Positions 46,086 to 60,200 of a DNA stretch of 64,000 bases are shown here, in pieces. The notes beneath the pieces are model-generated. The model saw only the letters and a list, made by a program, of their open reading frames with translations. It was not told the DNA's origin and searched no databases. Source of the stretch: Sipunculus nudus (Eukaryota; Annelida; Sipuncula; Golfingiida; Sipunculidae); NCBI GenBank assembly GCA_026874595.1, contig CM049311.1, positions 10,261,676 through 10,325,675 of the forward strand. The letters are read 5' to 3'. The position numbers were made by a program, and so were the translations under genes. Numbering within the stretch: the stretch's first letter is position 1; the number at the start of each line of letters is the position of its first letter.

Positions 46086-48540
46086 ACACATGGTTAAAAA
46101 ATATGAGTTTGTAGGAGTTTTCATCCAAACATTTAGTAAAAAACATAGGAGTTTTCACTGGTCAATTGTGTTTTACTTGTGTTACTTCCCATGACCATCA
46201 CATCTCCAAACAGGATGTAAAGAACTTTAATTAGTTAAGGCTGTACATGCATGTAACTGTAACACCATCTTGGGCAAATCTGCAAGAAAAAGAGCTGAAT
46301 CTGAATAATAAAGGTTTAAAATAACAATAACCATTCAGTAATAACATTAATATCAGGAACACGATTGTGCTGTGGGGAAATTTAGATTATGGTCTAAGTA
46401 CTAGGAAATAGAGGAAATTATAGGAGACAATTTTTAATAGGAAAGTACAGAAGTCAGCAGGTTCATAGATAATTAATTTATTTTACTAAATTTATACCAT
46501 TTCAAATGAAAATGCTGTCTAGCAAAACGAATACAGCTAAAGGCGCATGAAACCCTTTTTACCTGTGTTCTATACTGTCAGGTGAATTTTAAAGTTGCAT
46601 CATTAACTCCTAATTTACTGTCGATATAGAACTCGTGATGCAAATGAAAGACGTTTTTCTACTATAATTGCTAGGGCTGGGTGTCTCCTATAATTTTCGT
46701 ATTGCAATTGTATGCTGTATTTGGTAGTGTATTCCGATAAGTATTGCGATATTTTTCATTGTCTCAAGTTTAAGGAAATAAGTGTATTTCTGGTGTTTAT
46801 ACCACATCAATTATATTAATAATCCATTATCATGTCAAATATAATAACACAATGAAAGCAATTGCAGATTAGTATATTTCATTAAGGAAATATGACATAA
46901 TTACTCCTTTAAATAATTTCTTATTGTTGACAGATTTCAAACACGTCTCTTATTATGTTTTAAGTCTTACATATGCAAGTAACGGACTCGGCAGTAGGAG
47001 CTTTCTGGCCTGGTTACACAGGAGAGGGATAGATGGTCTGCCTATAATTCCAGTATTGTACCAAATCGCAAGGTCGCTGTTCTCGATCAGTAATACTGTT
47101 CAATTGACATTTCATCTTCCTGCAGTTTCACAGGATGGAGGTCCCTATATGGACTGAATTTTTATACTTCATGGTTAATTGGACAGTGTTCGGCACTTCT
47201 TTCTTTTTCTGTGCCATATCTTTCTCTTTTGGTACATACAAGTCATCGAGTAGAAATTCAAATTCTCTGGTACGGACCTTTGACCATATATTCCATCAAG
47301 TCCAGTTGAAAATTTTCTAAAAGGCCTTAATTGCCCCGAGACACGTTCGCGGCTTTCACCTTCAGCTAAATTCATTTAGATGAAAAAATTTGTATAAAAA
47401 ACAATATACCACTTTTAGTCACGTTGACAAAATATCGAAAGATATGAAAACCATATCGCGATCCGCAATATGCGAATTACCTTATCGCGATAGATTGGAT
47501 ACTTTCGCAGTCCTAATATCTGCATACGGCAGACTGAAACTCTTGACATTTCTTACATCGTTCAACCAACTAAGAAGGATTCAAGCTCTTGTGTTATAAT
47601 CAACTTACATTTTTTCTCAACTCCTAAGGAGAGTTTTAAACATCCCCCCCCCCCCCCAGGTTGTGACACTGTTCTAGTAAGGACAAAGAATGTTAGCCAA
47701 ATAAGTGAAATACCAGCCATCTTTAACGAAAATCAAAACTGGTTGGTAGCATATGGTCCCTGAGTATAAGAAACAGCTGGAGGAATCGACTTAATTTAAA
47801 ACCATAATCCAAATTAAATACGATTTCAAACGATATTCTGTCCCAGATAAGCAAGCACAAAGACAATTCCATGACCCATTTTGAGATCTTAAGGAGAGTC
47901 CGATGCAGGCTTACTTGAAATTGTTGGGAGTACATGTTTTTGAAATTAGGATGGATAATGTTTTCTAATGGCGCAGGTTACCCGGGAAATATACACATAA
48001 TGGGCTAATCCTGGCTTTTTTGTATGTTGTTACCACTTATGAAGCACACTTTGATTACATGTCAGTTTTAACAATGATGATTGTATATAATTTTGAGCTG
48101 CAGTCTGGTGGCTGTGCCTCTGTACACATGGTATAGTGCATGTTGAGCGTCATGGGCCAGCTGTTAAACAACATGGACACAAGTTAGCTTATTCCGGTTG
48201 TTTATTATACATAGTTAATAATATCAGTTTTATGATACTTAGCTGAATGCAGAGACAAGTGTTCTCTGTGTGGGCTGTTTGACACTTTTGTCGTAAAGCC
48301 TATTATATATGCATGCCAAGCAATTAATTATGGATACACTGGATGGGTCTTGTGCCTAAAGAATGGGGTTAAGAATATAGTACAGATTATATTGTACAGA
48401 ATTCAAATGTTTCAGTATTTTAGTTTGCATTACGGCATTCATTATGACATTTCAGTTTATAAGAAGGTAGTAATTATGGCAATTTATTTCAGCAATGAAA
48501 AATAAACTTGTGCAGTAAATTTTTAATGTTAATGAAGTAT
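45715..48540. other. Intergenic, no gene seen
   Basis: Contains an (AT)n tract at 46044-46081, a 14-base C run at 47644-47657, and a possible element between TAGGGCTGGGTG (about 46672) and a reverse CGCAGTCCTA end (about 47515) rich in ATCGCGAT words. There is no convincing coding sequence. Confidence 0.5.
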
Positions 48541-48542
48541 GT

Positions 48543-48544
<2 letters not shown>

Positions 48545-48576
<32 letters not shown>
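48545..48576. repeat. (CT)n microsatellite
   Basis: About 16 uninterrupted CT units. Confidence 0.95.
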
Positions 48577-48577
<1 letters not shown>

Positions 48578-48599
48578 AACACAGACAATGACACAAAAG

Positions 48600-51056
48600 T
48601 AAAGAGAATGGTAAAGTTTATTTCACACGGGTGTGCATGCGTTGTCAAAACTGCATTCCTGAGAATACAGAATCACATTATGCCATCTGACTGGTCTGAC
48701 AGTCAACAATCCACGAAATACAACGATACAAGGTGACCTTTTATTCCCTTGCAGGACAGTAGCAGATATTAAGTCTCTTCTGCTGTAAGTCTGTGCTACG
48801 AGCTGATTTAGTGATGTAGTGAGTATATTAACTTTAACATACAACCATCTGTGCTGCACACCTCAGTATATTTTTTGGAAAAGTAACATAACAATACCAG
48901 GTCCTCCATGTGGCATACTGGAGAGACCAGGTACTAGATGACATTTCTTGTTATTCTATATGGTACAAATACCACATATATACCAAAATTCAACTACTAG
49001 AGCACTGCTCTGCCCACAAGTTGGGTTAATGTGAATAGCTCAATATTATTATAAACAAAACTGTTAGTAATACTTGTGCAATCTGGCAATAACCTTTTCC
49101 TCACATAAATGCCATGTGACATACAACAAAGGTCTGTAAGAAATTTTATTGTTATTAGTCTGTTAACATTTAGAACATTGTTATACATAGATGACTTGTA
49201 CAGGTTAATCTCCTTTCAAGTAATTTATATAAATATTCAAATGTAAATAAAGATACAAAGATCACGCATGTTAAAACTTATTTTGATTCTCTACATAAAA
49301 TTATTGACAATATGGTACTGTATGATTAGTAAATAATGATAAGAAGCTATGTATAAAGATACAATTATTTAAAACAAAGTGATACTTTCATAACAATAAG
49401 CCATACTTTTGGCACAGGGAGTCTGCATATTAATTTATTTACATGATTTTCCCAAAAGGGCCAACTCTCTGCAAAATATCCCTCGCTAAAATAAAACAAC
49501 CTTTTGATCGAGACTTAACCACAGGAAGTGAACAGTTCCTCTACAGGAAGTGATGTCACAGGAAGTGATGGGACATAATGTGACTTAACTATAAAACAAA
49601 ATCCACAGATTAGTCAAACTTTCTATGAATATCTATCCTCATAACAGCCATTGTGATTAGTTAACATGTGACAATATATTTATGTACAAAAGTACTGCCT
49701 TAAGCAAAATCCCTCTCAGAAATGGCAGCACCCCACATGCCATTTTTCCTTGGCCAAATTCAGTCATTAGTCTTCCAGGAAACTGTCAACCAGTAGCTTT
49801 GAGAGAACTAACATATACATTAAAGAATGCAAAAACATACCAAATTAAAATATATGTCCATAAAACTGTTAAGGACTAATACAAGCACTTGTGGCACACT
49901 GCACATTTTACCCATGTTGCTTCGATATCCTTTCACTGAAGCAAATCTAATCTTATATAAATCTTTTTGTATATATATATATACATATATCCCTTATTTT
50001 CAATAAATACTAACAAATATATAAACTCATTAGTCGCAAGCTAAGCCTCATACTCTAATCTCTTGTTATCCTTATAGATACACAATCTCATACCCTGTTG
50101 CATAGCTATGACCCCTGGCGACTTCAGAAATAGGTCATGTGCCAAGATTTGCATATACTTCCAAGGACTCACCCTGCCTTGCAAAACAGTTTGACAGTTA
50201 ATTGTGGGACTCAATACAATTGGTTATATAACAGGACCCATGGTGCAATTTTATACAGTAAATGTCCCAATACACTTGATTCCCAAGACAACAGTATGGG
50301 ATGATAATGAAAATGGACTTGATGGCCTTGACCTTCAATCTGACCTTGATCTCACACTTGACCTTGACCTTTGCAATATCATTTCCCGGTCATATCAATA
50401 AATGCACCATGACATGGGGACCTTTTCTTCATCTCTACAGACCCTTTAAACAAGAATCCTCGGTCTCCAAGAAAATGATCCTTGTAGTGTAGAATGCGAA
50501 ATATTGCTTTGTAGTGCTACAAGGACATTTTCTGGTACCTCCTTTGCTGTTGTACATAGCACCCTGAAAATCTCTTAACTTCTGGTTAACAGGGGTGGCT
50601 CTCACATGATCCCTCCTAATATCTCTCTACTCCTACCCCCTGACCTAGATTTTTTTTGTATTTTAAATTTTTATTGAGGTTTTAAACCTATTTCTAAGTC
50701 ATTTGGTGGCCCCGCAGTTCAAAAAGTAGTCATGAACCAACAACCATAACTGGCGATCATAATTACTCAATACACAGCCAGTTTAAAATAAAATCCTCAT
50801 TTTTATATCATAACAACTGAGTAACTCAGGATCCTACTTATTGTAACTGGGCCACCAACACTGACTCTACATTAAGCTTTAACTATGAACCGCATCTCAT
50901 TAACAATTCTTGATCATCTGGCCAATTTGTTTTGATATAAAGTAGGAATTGTATTAAAACCAATGCTTAAAGCTTTTATCTCAGCAAGTTAAAAACTATT
51001 CAGAACTATATCATCTGGCTCTCTTGACCTTGCCGTCTTGATCGTGTTTACTATGT
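48600..51056 (-). other. Lmpt: Probable long Limpet 3' UTR
   Basis: Nothing codes here on either strand. Several reverse-strand AATAAA hexamers exist; the lowest-coordinate good one is TTTATT at about 48617, just beyond a (CT)n tract at 48545-48576. The region contains TGACCTTGACCTT-like words near 50325-50375. That it is 3' UTR rather than intergenic is inferred from position. Confidence 0.3.
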
Positions 51057-51205
51057 TCAAGCACGGCCACATGGGGGGCACAGGATGTCTTCTCCCTCCA
51101 CCAGGAAGCCCCGGCCAACCAGGGACAGGTCACACTTGTAGCAGTTGAAGCAGTCGCTGTGCCAGTGGCGCTCCTCAAATGAAATAAACTTGGTGCCACC
51201 CAAGC
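51057..51205 (-). CDS. Lmpt: Limpet terminal coding exon: last LIM domain
   Basis: Acceptor ATTTGCAG. It completes a Gly codon and encodes LGGTKFISFEERHWHSDCFN and LVGRGFLVEGEDILCPPCGR, then Ala and TGA. Human FHL2 has LGGTKYISFEERQWHNDCFN here. Confidence 0.95.
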
Positions 51206-54200
51206 CTGCAAATATAATGAAACAACAAAGATAAAATCCTCTGTTCGCCCTTATATATTCATAAATAAATATTGCTCTTCCTTTATATAGATTGTGATAT
51301 ACTTTGATGTAATATATAAAGGTAAATGTTAAACTATGTGGCCTAAATGTTCTCTAAATGGTAGTACATTGACAAAATCAGGCAAAGTTTGGTCTGTTTT
51401 ATTGTCTATTTAACCCAACATCATATGCATCATAGATGTAGGACTATTTCATTCAAGAGAATTGATGCACCTTTGTAATTTATCAATTATTCTTACGGTG
51501 TGAAACCCTTGACTATGATAACTGTTTAACAAGCAAATTTGTGGAATTTATGTCCCCCACTTTCCCCTCTTGTTTTCCCCTGCTTGCCTTGTCAATATAA
51601 ATTAGTTTTTATTTTCCCCAGAAGATGTCTCCACATGTCATAGTGGCTGTGTTTTAGTTTTCATTGTCCCCTGAAGATGTCTCAACATGTCATAAGTTTT
51701 GTGGTGAACTGGGAACAAAAGGGGAAATTTTTGTCTGTTATGGACCTGGTGATAATAAATTTTCAAACAGACACTCCAAAACCAATCCCAACCAAGGTAT
51801 GCATGAGAGCAATCACTTAGCCAAATTTGAATGAAATTGGATAATATTTAGGAAAGTTATCACATGGAAATGAAAACCTGACAGATGGACAGACAGATAG
51901 ACCCAAATCAATGTCCCTTGTTTTACATAAGCGGGGGACAACAAGATGAACTATATCATGTGTATGTTATTTCTCAACTTATATATCTACAACTTTTTTT
52001 ATTTCCATCCTCACCAATAGATGGCAGCACCAATATGTACAAAGGGAATTTAATGTTTATTTGTCAGATTCCTAGTATATTAAGGAGAAGTGGTTGTTTG
52101 AAGATGTTTACGTTCACTGTCCTTGCCCAAAAAGCTCTCCGAGAACTAGACTGCCTAAAAACTGGTTATTGCCAAAATCCTTTTATTCGGGTGTTATAAA
52201 GATTTCGTATTCATGAGTGTAATCAATGAGATACAGACCTGTGATAGGCTTGCCACAGCGGCAGCATCTCTTAGCGAACAGTTCCCCGAAGCAGTCTGCA
52301 CAGTAGGGCTTCTCGTCACGGGAGGTGAACTTCTCTCCAGCCAGCTCCTTGTTGCAGTTCGTGCAGGTGAAGCACTCACGATGGAAGGGGATGCCCTTGT
52401 AGGTGATCCCTCCCTTGTTGATGGTCTGAAAAAATATCATTATACTGTTATTTTGTACTCAGGAACTATTAAATGAAAGGAAATACAATAACATGCAGAA
52501 AATGATAATATTATATATTTTTTTGAGATTTTCTCAAATAACAATATTTCTGTGCAGAACATAACCCATCTGTCCTATAAATTTAATGCTTCTCTGAGCA
52601 AAAGAAGAATTACATTATTTTTTATTCCTTTTTTAAATAACAGATCTATGACCTGTTGGTTGCAATGTCTATTGAATGAGGATGAAGGTATGCAGATATC
52701 AAGAATGATATATTATTATTAAGCTTTTTATCTTTCAGGTGTTATATTCACAGGGCTGGAATAATTCAGGAGTTATTTACTGCAGTACAGACATTTGAAC
52801 ACACCTCTGAAAACTGACCAAAAATATTTCAACATTTTGGGATTAAAGATCAGGACTTCTGCTTTTACCTCGTTGCACTTGCCACAGCGCTGAGCGTATT
52901 CCTTTTCATAGCAGGGCACGCATATGACTTCCTGCTCCCGAGGGATGAAACTCTTGGTGCCAATTGGCTGTTTGCACTCCTTGCAGCAGAAGCACTGCTC
53001 ATGCCACTGCTTGCCCTTGTATTCAAACTTCTTCATACCTGAAAGAAATGTCACAGTCAACACAGGAAGATGTGCTGGGAACTATAAAAGCCAATTCAGC
53101 CAGAATGCCACTAATAAACAGGAAAGTATGACTGTGTCAAACTTATTTTCTCATAACTTCAACACAAAAATGTAATAGTTTAAGCCTGGTAAATGCCACA
53201 TAAGAAGGTATTTTGTTTTTCTCTTTAAATGCAGAAGATACAATTATTTATTGCAAAGTAAATACTGCAAAAACATCTTGCAATTAAATAAATTTGACAG
53301 GTTGTATCATTTCATAATTCATATTTAGGATGTCACGTGCATATGGAATGAAAAATAACTACATATTCACATCTTATAAATTGAAAGTTTATTACATGGT
53401 AATTTTGAAACTAATGTCTAAATATTAATCATCAAATTTAATAACATTATAAAAACAGCAATCAAGAACTCATGAACATGAAATTCCTATGAAATTATAA
53501 ATATTTTAATAATATAAACATTATGGTTATGGCCATCAACAGGCAGTTTTGTTGGCTTTGCCTAAAGCATTAAATGCTTCATACCACTATGCAGTATCCA
53601 CTCAGATGCCAAACACTGAGATTTAAATGTCCAAAAAAATATCTTGTGTAAATTTAAAATTTAAACTTTATTCGCTGAAACGTACCAGCCCTGAAGATGT
53701 TTTCACATCCATCACAGCGAGCAGCAAAGTTGTTGTCATGACAATCAGCACAGTACAGCTTCTCGTTCTTTGAGGCGAAGGGTTGATCCACGAGAGATTT
53801 CTGGCAGTCAGCGCACTTGAAACATTTCTCATGCCAATGCTTCTCTTTGTAGGACAAATCCTGCCACACAAACAAAGTGACATGTTATACATTGTTTTAA
53901 GCAGTTGCACGAGTCAAATTTCATACATTAAGTGGTTCAAAAGTTATAGCGTTCCCATTAATTTTTATTCCTGCTGATCTGACCTTAGGGATGAAGGTCA
54001 AGTTCGCCAGTTTCTAAACTTGTCAAAGAACTAGGAACTATAGTCCATTTCACCACCTGCTGTCCACCTGTTTTTGTAGATGATGTACTTAAAAGTTTAT
54101 ATTTTTCAATATTTTTCAAGTAAACAACATATGGAAGTGACAACCTAATATGGCAGTCAAGAATTTTACAATAAATCCCCCGTTTATGTTTCACAATATA

Positions 54201-57200
54201 TTTTTTTGTCTCTTTATCATGATCTGGCTGATATGGTGTGTCCCTCCATAAGTAGCCATCTTTGTTTCAGCTGGATATATTTTTTAGAGTGTTTACATGA
54301 GGTCATCCAATCAGCAGCTGTCAGTTGAGGCTGTTTTTGCTTGTGACCAATGACCTTGACCGCCATAAGTGGGTCTGATATGTTGTAAAATGTACACTGA
54401 TTTCTCATATTTTCAGAAAATTCTGTTACTCAAATATGGCATAAGGTAGGAATTTAGTTATACCCAGTTGAAAATAAGGTTCTGTAATCCTCTCCTCTAC
54501 ACTATAATTGTTTCCCTTGAAATGTCCCTTATAAAATTTTTCATAGCAAAAAACAGGTGGACATGAGGGGATGAAACGGACTATAATATGCAAGATTTAA
54601 GAAAAAGTAATGGGATTCACAAAATAATTACTATTTCAGTGTATTTGGCCTTGGTCATCAGTCTTCGAACTTATCCAAAATATTAGTAGAAACAATCTAT
54701 ATTTCAAATTTCATGAAAAATTTCAGATTTCATGAAAAAATGTTGAGGCGTTCAAAAGTTATTATGTTCACATGAAATGACACAGACAATGCTGACGACT
54801 ACAGACGACTACGACAGACCCAACGCTATATGTCTATATGGAATGGGAGACATAATTCAAAATGTTTACTAACAGTTAAACGGAAACCTTTTGAATTTGC
54901 CCATGTGAATGTTCCTAAACCATATTGGCTCATGTCCAAAGCTACTGCAGCTATTGCATGAACTAGACAGCTGTGTGTTTGTATTATGGTCTATATATGA
55001 AATGTGTTCCGTTTGGTGCTGCATATCACAAAAAATATAAACTGCAAGATGCAAACTGATTGATCCCCTATATCATGTGAACACACTGAACGTTTGTTTA
55101 TAGATTTATCTGCATTGTTCCAAACACTGAATTGAACTAGAGAAAGGTACCTTGTGAAATTATGATACACAACCTCCCTAACCTTATTTGCCAAGTAAAA
55201 TACATTATGTTCTACAATATCACTGTATTCAGTTGCAACACTATTGATTCAGTTGCATTAGAACACTTTAAATCCTATTAAATTCCTGTGTATTCTGTTG
55301 AACTATATCAAATATGTTAAATTTTGTATGTATTCAGCTATGAGCATTCTTCTCAATTCCAGTATATATTAAAAACAGTAAGTTTATACAGATAAAACAA
55401 TACATATCAAGATAAATTCCTTTCTAGTATTATATGTCAAGTTGATATAGCAGGTGAAAAAGAAGCCGTTGGGACTACAATTAGGGTCATTTTAGGGCCA
55501 TTTAGAGGAATAAGGATTTTAACAACAGCTGGCAAGAAAATAATCTGGAACTAGACCACTTAAATGTCCTTTTAGCATTCTGTATACATATAACTAACAG
55601 AATGGAACACACTCTTAGTGACACCTGAGCTGAGATTAGCTCTGGTGGAGTTAATGTGTCCTTAATCATCTTTTAGCTGCTTTGTGGAAATGGCTTGCGG
55701 TTTCCCTGATAATCCTACTGGTGTTAGCTGCATAAAGTTGTGAACTGCTGCTGCTTAAGTCGTAAGCCATTGGACATTGTGCGAAGGTTTAATTTGTTTT
55801 GTGACCATGTAAAACCACTTTATCAAACATCTCAGGTGTTTAAGCTCTTTTGTCTCTTATTATACCCTAAGTTACCAGTAAGTCTGCCATGACAGGGTTT
55901 CCTCTGTAAATGTGTATTTTTCTGTTTGGTGCTTTAATGTACACATGTATACCAAAATGAAAGTGATCATATGATCATAACTATTATATAATCTTCTTTT
56001 CCTGTGCAAAAAAAGGTTAATGATTATTTCAACATTCTTAATCTGCTGCAAAAGCTTTCCAGTGCTGGTTTCCATATCATATAATTTACAAAGCTCTTAA
56101 GCTTTGAGAGTTTAGAAAGTAAAAGACATTTCAGACCACACTGATACTATAAAAGACATTTGAAGAAGAAACAACAAAGACATGGCTTAAGATTATTAGG
56201 AACCTGTTACAATAATCTCCCTGTGATGGTTTATATATACCTGGGCTTTTGAGAGATAAACATGAATACTTAACAAAGAGTAAAGAACTCTTTGAGAGCT
56301 GTGTTTTTTTTTATTCCTGTTCACTTCATAATGTAGGAAACATGTATCTGGCACCACTCCCTTGGCAGCCCCATCACTCTGCTTTACTCCCTGCCTCAGG
56401 CTTTCAGACAGTTAACTGTGAGATAAACATGGAGGAATGAAGTGGTTTTCTGGTGCCAGGGATTTGACTATGATGTTAAGTCCAGGCATCAAGGACATCT
56501 AAATTCCATCAGCACACTGGATTAATGTTCATGTTTATGAATCTTGAAGATGGTGGGCAGTAAAGCTGACTGTCAGTGTCACTAATTTTTAATCTCTACC
56601 AACACATGCCATCTTGCATAGGATACTTTGAAAATAAATATATTTTTTTTCCATATCTGTGTCAATTAATGTCATTGAAAGTGTTATGGGATGTTTAATT
56701 TTTTATATAACTATTCAATAATATAATTGTTTCAAAAATCATAGGTAAAACATTTCCAAGCCAGTGTTATGCTATTTGCTAAAGAAGTAGCTATGGTAAA
56801 TCATACATATGAGCATCAACTTGGTTAATACTACCTCAAATGAAAATACGATGGAAATACATTTAATAATACAGCCAAAGGTTATTCCCGAATTCTCTTA
56901 CATTGACAAAAGATATTTTATAATTCTAATAAAGGAATTATAAAATAAATCAACTGAAACAAGTGGATTCAAGTCGCTTTCTCATTTGGAACAAATTTTT
57001 GTTTTCTTTTTATTATTTCAATTATTTTTTTCATGTTCATTATTATTTAGAATTTTTTTCTAGTTGCACCCTTCAATCAAGAACTAGTAAATATGCCAGC
57101 AAGCTTTTTATATGTGAGTGCAATTATGTTCTCCTGTCCTTATGTTTAAAGAGATTAGAAGCTGCTTTCCCTGAGAGTTCTGCCTGTCTATAGAATATGG

Positions 57201-60200
57201 TATATGATAATTTCAGTAAACTGAAAGTACTACCAGTAGATGGTATATGTATATATCAATCTATCCATCATGAAAAACATGTCAAATTCTACAAAAAAAA
57301 AAAAACTGACATTCTCATGTACTATGTACAATATAAACTATATCACCCTGTTTTTTCTTGCATTTACATGAACCAGACTAAACAGTTATCCCAGCCTGAG
57401 TGGGACAGACTTGGATCTGTGAAGACATTACCTTTAGATAGATACTCAAGTGCAGGGAAGTTACAGAAACAAAACAGATCAGACAGACTGAGGGATCACC
57501 TGGCCAGGTAGGAACAGGTATGCTTAACGAGTTATTGCCCACCTGGAGTCAATCCTCAAAGCCACCTGGGATCCAGGCTTTATTTAGCATGGGCAATTTA
57601 TCAAGAACAGGTACTTTAAATGTAGTTGATCTTGCTCTTTTGTATTTGAGATAATATAGATTTACAAAAAAAAATATATTTTCAAAGAAATTGCTCGAAA
57701 ATTAGAAACCAGTGAAACACCATGCCACACAGAATGGTTTGAGCCAGGAATTCAATTTACAGGTATGGTTTATTATTCATTTATTGTTGAGAGGGACTGC
57801 CATCATGATTGATTAGTAGGAACTTGAAAATATAATTCCTTTTTATTTTCTTTTTATTCAACCAGCAGCATATTGCCTGTAGGTGGCACTGTCTAACATA
57901 TAAAGATGAATATAATCATATGACAAGATGATAATAAAGCAATCTGGATGTCCAAAACCAAGGTGTGACTCTTATCCATAATTGAGATGTTCCACATTTT
58001 GTATGTTTATTTAGCTCAATAGCATGTGGTCGAATATATAACAGAGTGGTCGGGATAATCATACCTGTCCCTCATATGTTTGTGTATGAGTGGAAACACC
58101 TGAATCGTTCTAATAATACACATCAGCCAGGTGTGGTCTCCTTGTCTCAGGTAGGATTAATCAACAGACAGCTCCAGCTTCTGACTTTCACCTTGACGCT
58201 ACCCATGTTACCTATCTGTACTCAGGGACTGTTTGTACAGTGTGCTGCTTTAGATGTACCTTCAGACCGGTACAGGCTTCAGGACTATACAGTGTAATTT
58301 ATCTTGACTCTTACTGATGTGTTACATGGTACTCTTTTTTCACAAATATCCAAGCTGACATTTAGCTAGGTGGGCACAAAGGTGAAAGTTATGAAAGCTC
58401 ATCAATGGCAGCTGTTACTGTTTATGTATTACCATGTTTTACTTTGAAATTAGTGCTCATATATCTGTCTCCCAGAATATATTTATAAATAAAATATATT
58501 GGTCAGGAAGAATGTCATGTTAGAAACATGTAGATGAGGTATGTAATATTAGTTGACAGTCCCTACAGAAATACCATCTCTCTTCAGTAAACACTCTATT
58601 TTTTTAAATATTTTTATGTACATTTAATAATATATACAGTATTTTATCTTAATTCAATGCAGAATATGGTAAGCTTTATATACTGAATGCGATGCCAAAT
58701 AAATGATTTGGATTTCATTTGACCTGTACATAGGTGACATCAGCTGAAGAATGTCCTGATTGTCGTAACTCATGGCATCCTATTTTCATCTGTTTAGGTA
58801 TATACAGACTTTCTTTACAATTCTAAACATTTACATTTTCCATATGCTGTTAAAATCTCTGCACAACTGACCTGTGCCTTCATGGTTTCAGAGTTTGCAA
58901 AAGATGGCAGCATGTTAATGCTTTTGAAATACTTTATATGTGTGAATCAGTCAGCGTTTGAAATGGGCACTGAAATGTGAAACAAAGTTACTGTAAGGAC
59001 ACAAAGTCACTTTAAAAACAGAGAAGACTCAAGGTCAAGCACTCTGGTGGTCCCATCCATCCATGGTAGGAATATCGTCTCACAGTGAGTATTTTATCAC
59101 CTAGCTCTCATGAAAATATGATAAATTGTAAGAAACATGATATCACATTTCAAATGAGGAAAATGAATAAAGGCTAATTTAACTGACTACTTCTTGAAAT
59201 GACCTTTACTTCACAACACAATATAAAATAAATATGTAATTCAAACTTAATTGGATAATTCAAGTTTGTTTTACAGAATATAATTCCATTCATGACTTTG
59301 TGAAATATGTGGCACAAAATAAATAGCCATCAAGGGGTGAAAAATTTCAGATGTCTGTGACAATGGTCACACTGTCAGAAAGTGTTACATGTCACATCCA
59401 GACATGTCTAGGGCAACTCTTTCTCTGACTATTCTACAGCAGAGGGGTTGAAATACATGACCAGTGACTCACCCTCTGGTAGGGGTAATAACTTGGAACA
59501 GACCCGCCTATATCAGGTAATGCTATACAAGTGTAGACAAGTAACTGCAGAACAGCTGGTATCCCAATAACATAACAATCATTACAACGTGTCTGGCTTC
59601 ATTGGATAAATGCTGGGGGTTATTAACTGCCTTGTTCAGATAATCAAGTGCTTTTCTGTAGTCTCTCTTAACTTTGTCTATATATATTTAGTATTCCTGG
59701 GTTCACAAGGTGCGTGTAATTTTCCCAAGATTCTGATGTTTTCTGGTGCAGTTCCCTCAGTAGTTCTCGAAATCTCAAATAAGCTCTAGCCAATATCCAT
59801 AAATGACATGTAACTTTATGATAAATATTTTTTTATCAGAAATTCCACTTTCTCATGTTCATATTTGTATGTAATTGATTTTGTAGAAATTTGCTATTTT
59901 AATAAGATATTTTATTCTGAGTTTGAAGTGAGTATAAAGAACAAAAGTATCATAGGCTTCATACATTATTTATTTATTGCATGTATGTGGTAGTTACACA
60001 TATTTCTGTGTGATATACTTTGACTTATTTAACATCATTTTAATGATAATGTTATACTTATATCAAATATGGCAGTGTTGTGTAAGGTTTTCTCACCTGG
60101 TATTTAACAATGCACACAAAATTCACAAAAATAATAAGTCAGAATAAAGAGTTACTGAAAATTTAATCTAATATCCACTCCAGTTCTAACAAATAAATGA

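Noticed and set aside
46672-47520. Possible DNA transposon with TAGGGCTGGG / CCTA ends
   Set aside because: Only about 8 terminal bases match, there is no target duplication, and no transposase is seen. It is mentioned as a possibility but not called.
52213-52476. Open frame on the + strand opposite a Limpet exon
   Set aside because: It is the antisense shadow of the LIM exon 52239-52425. The same applies to 52194-52379 and 53668-53910 in the wrong frames.
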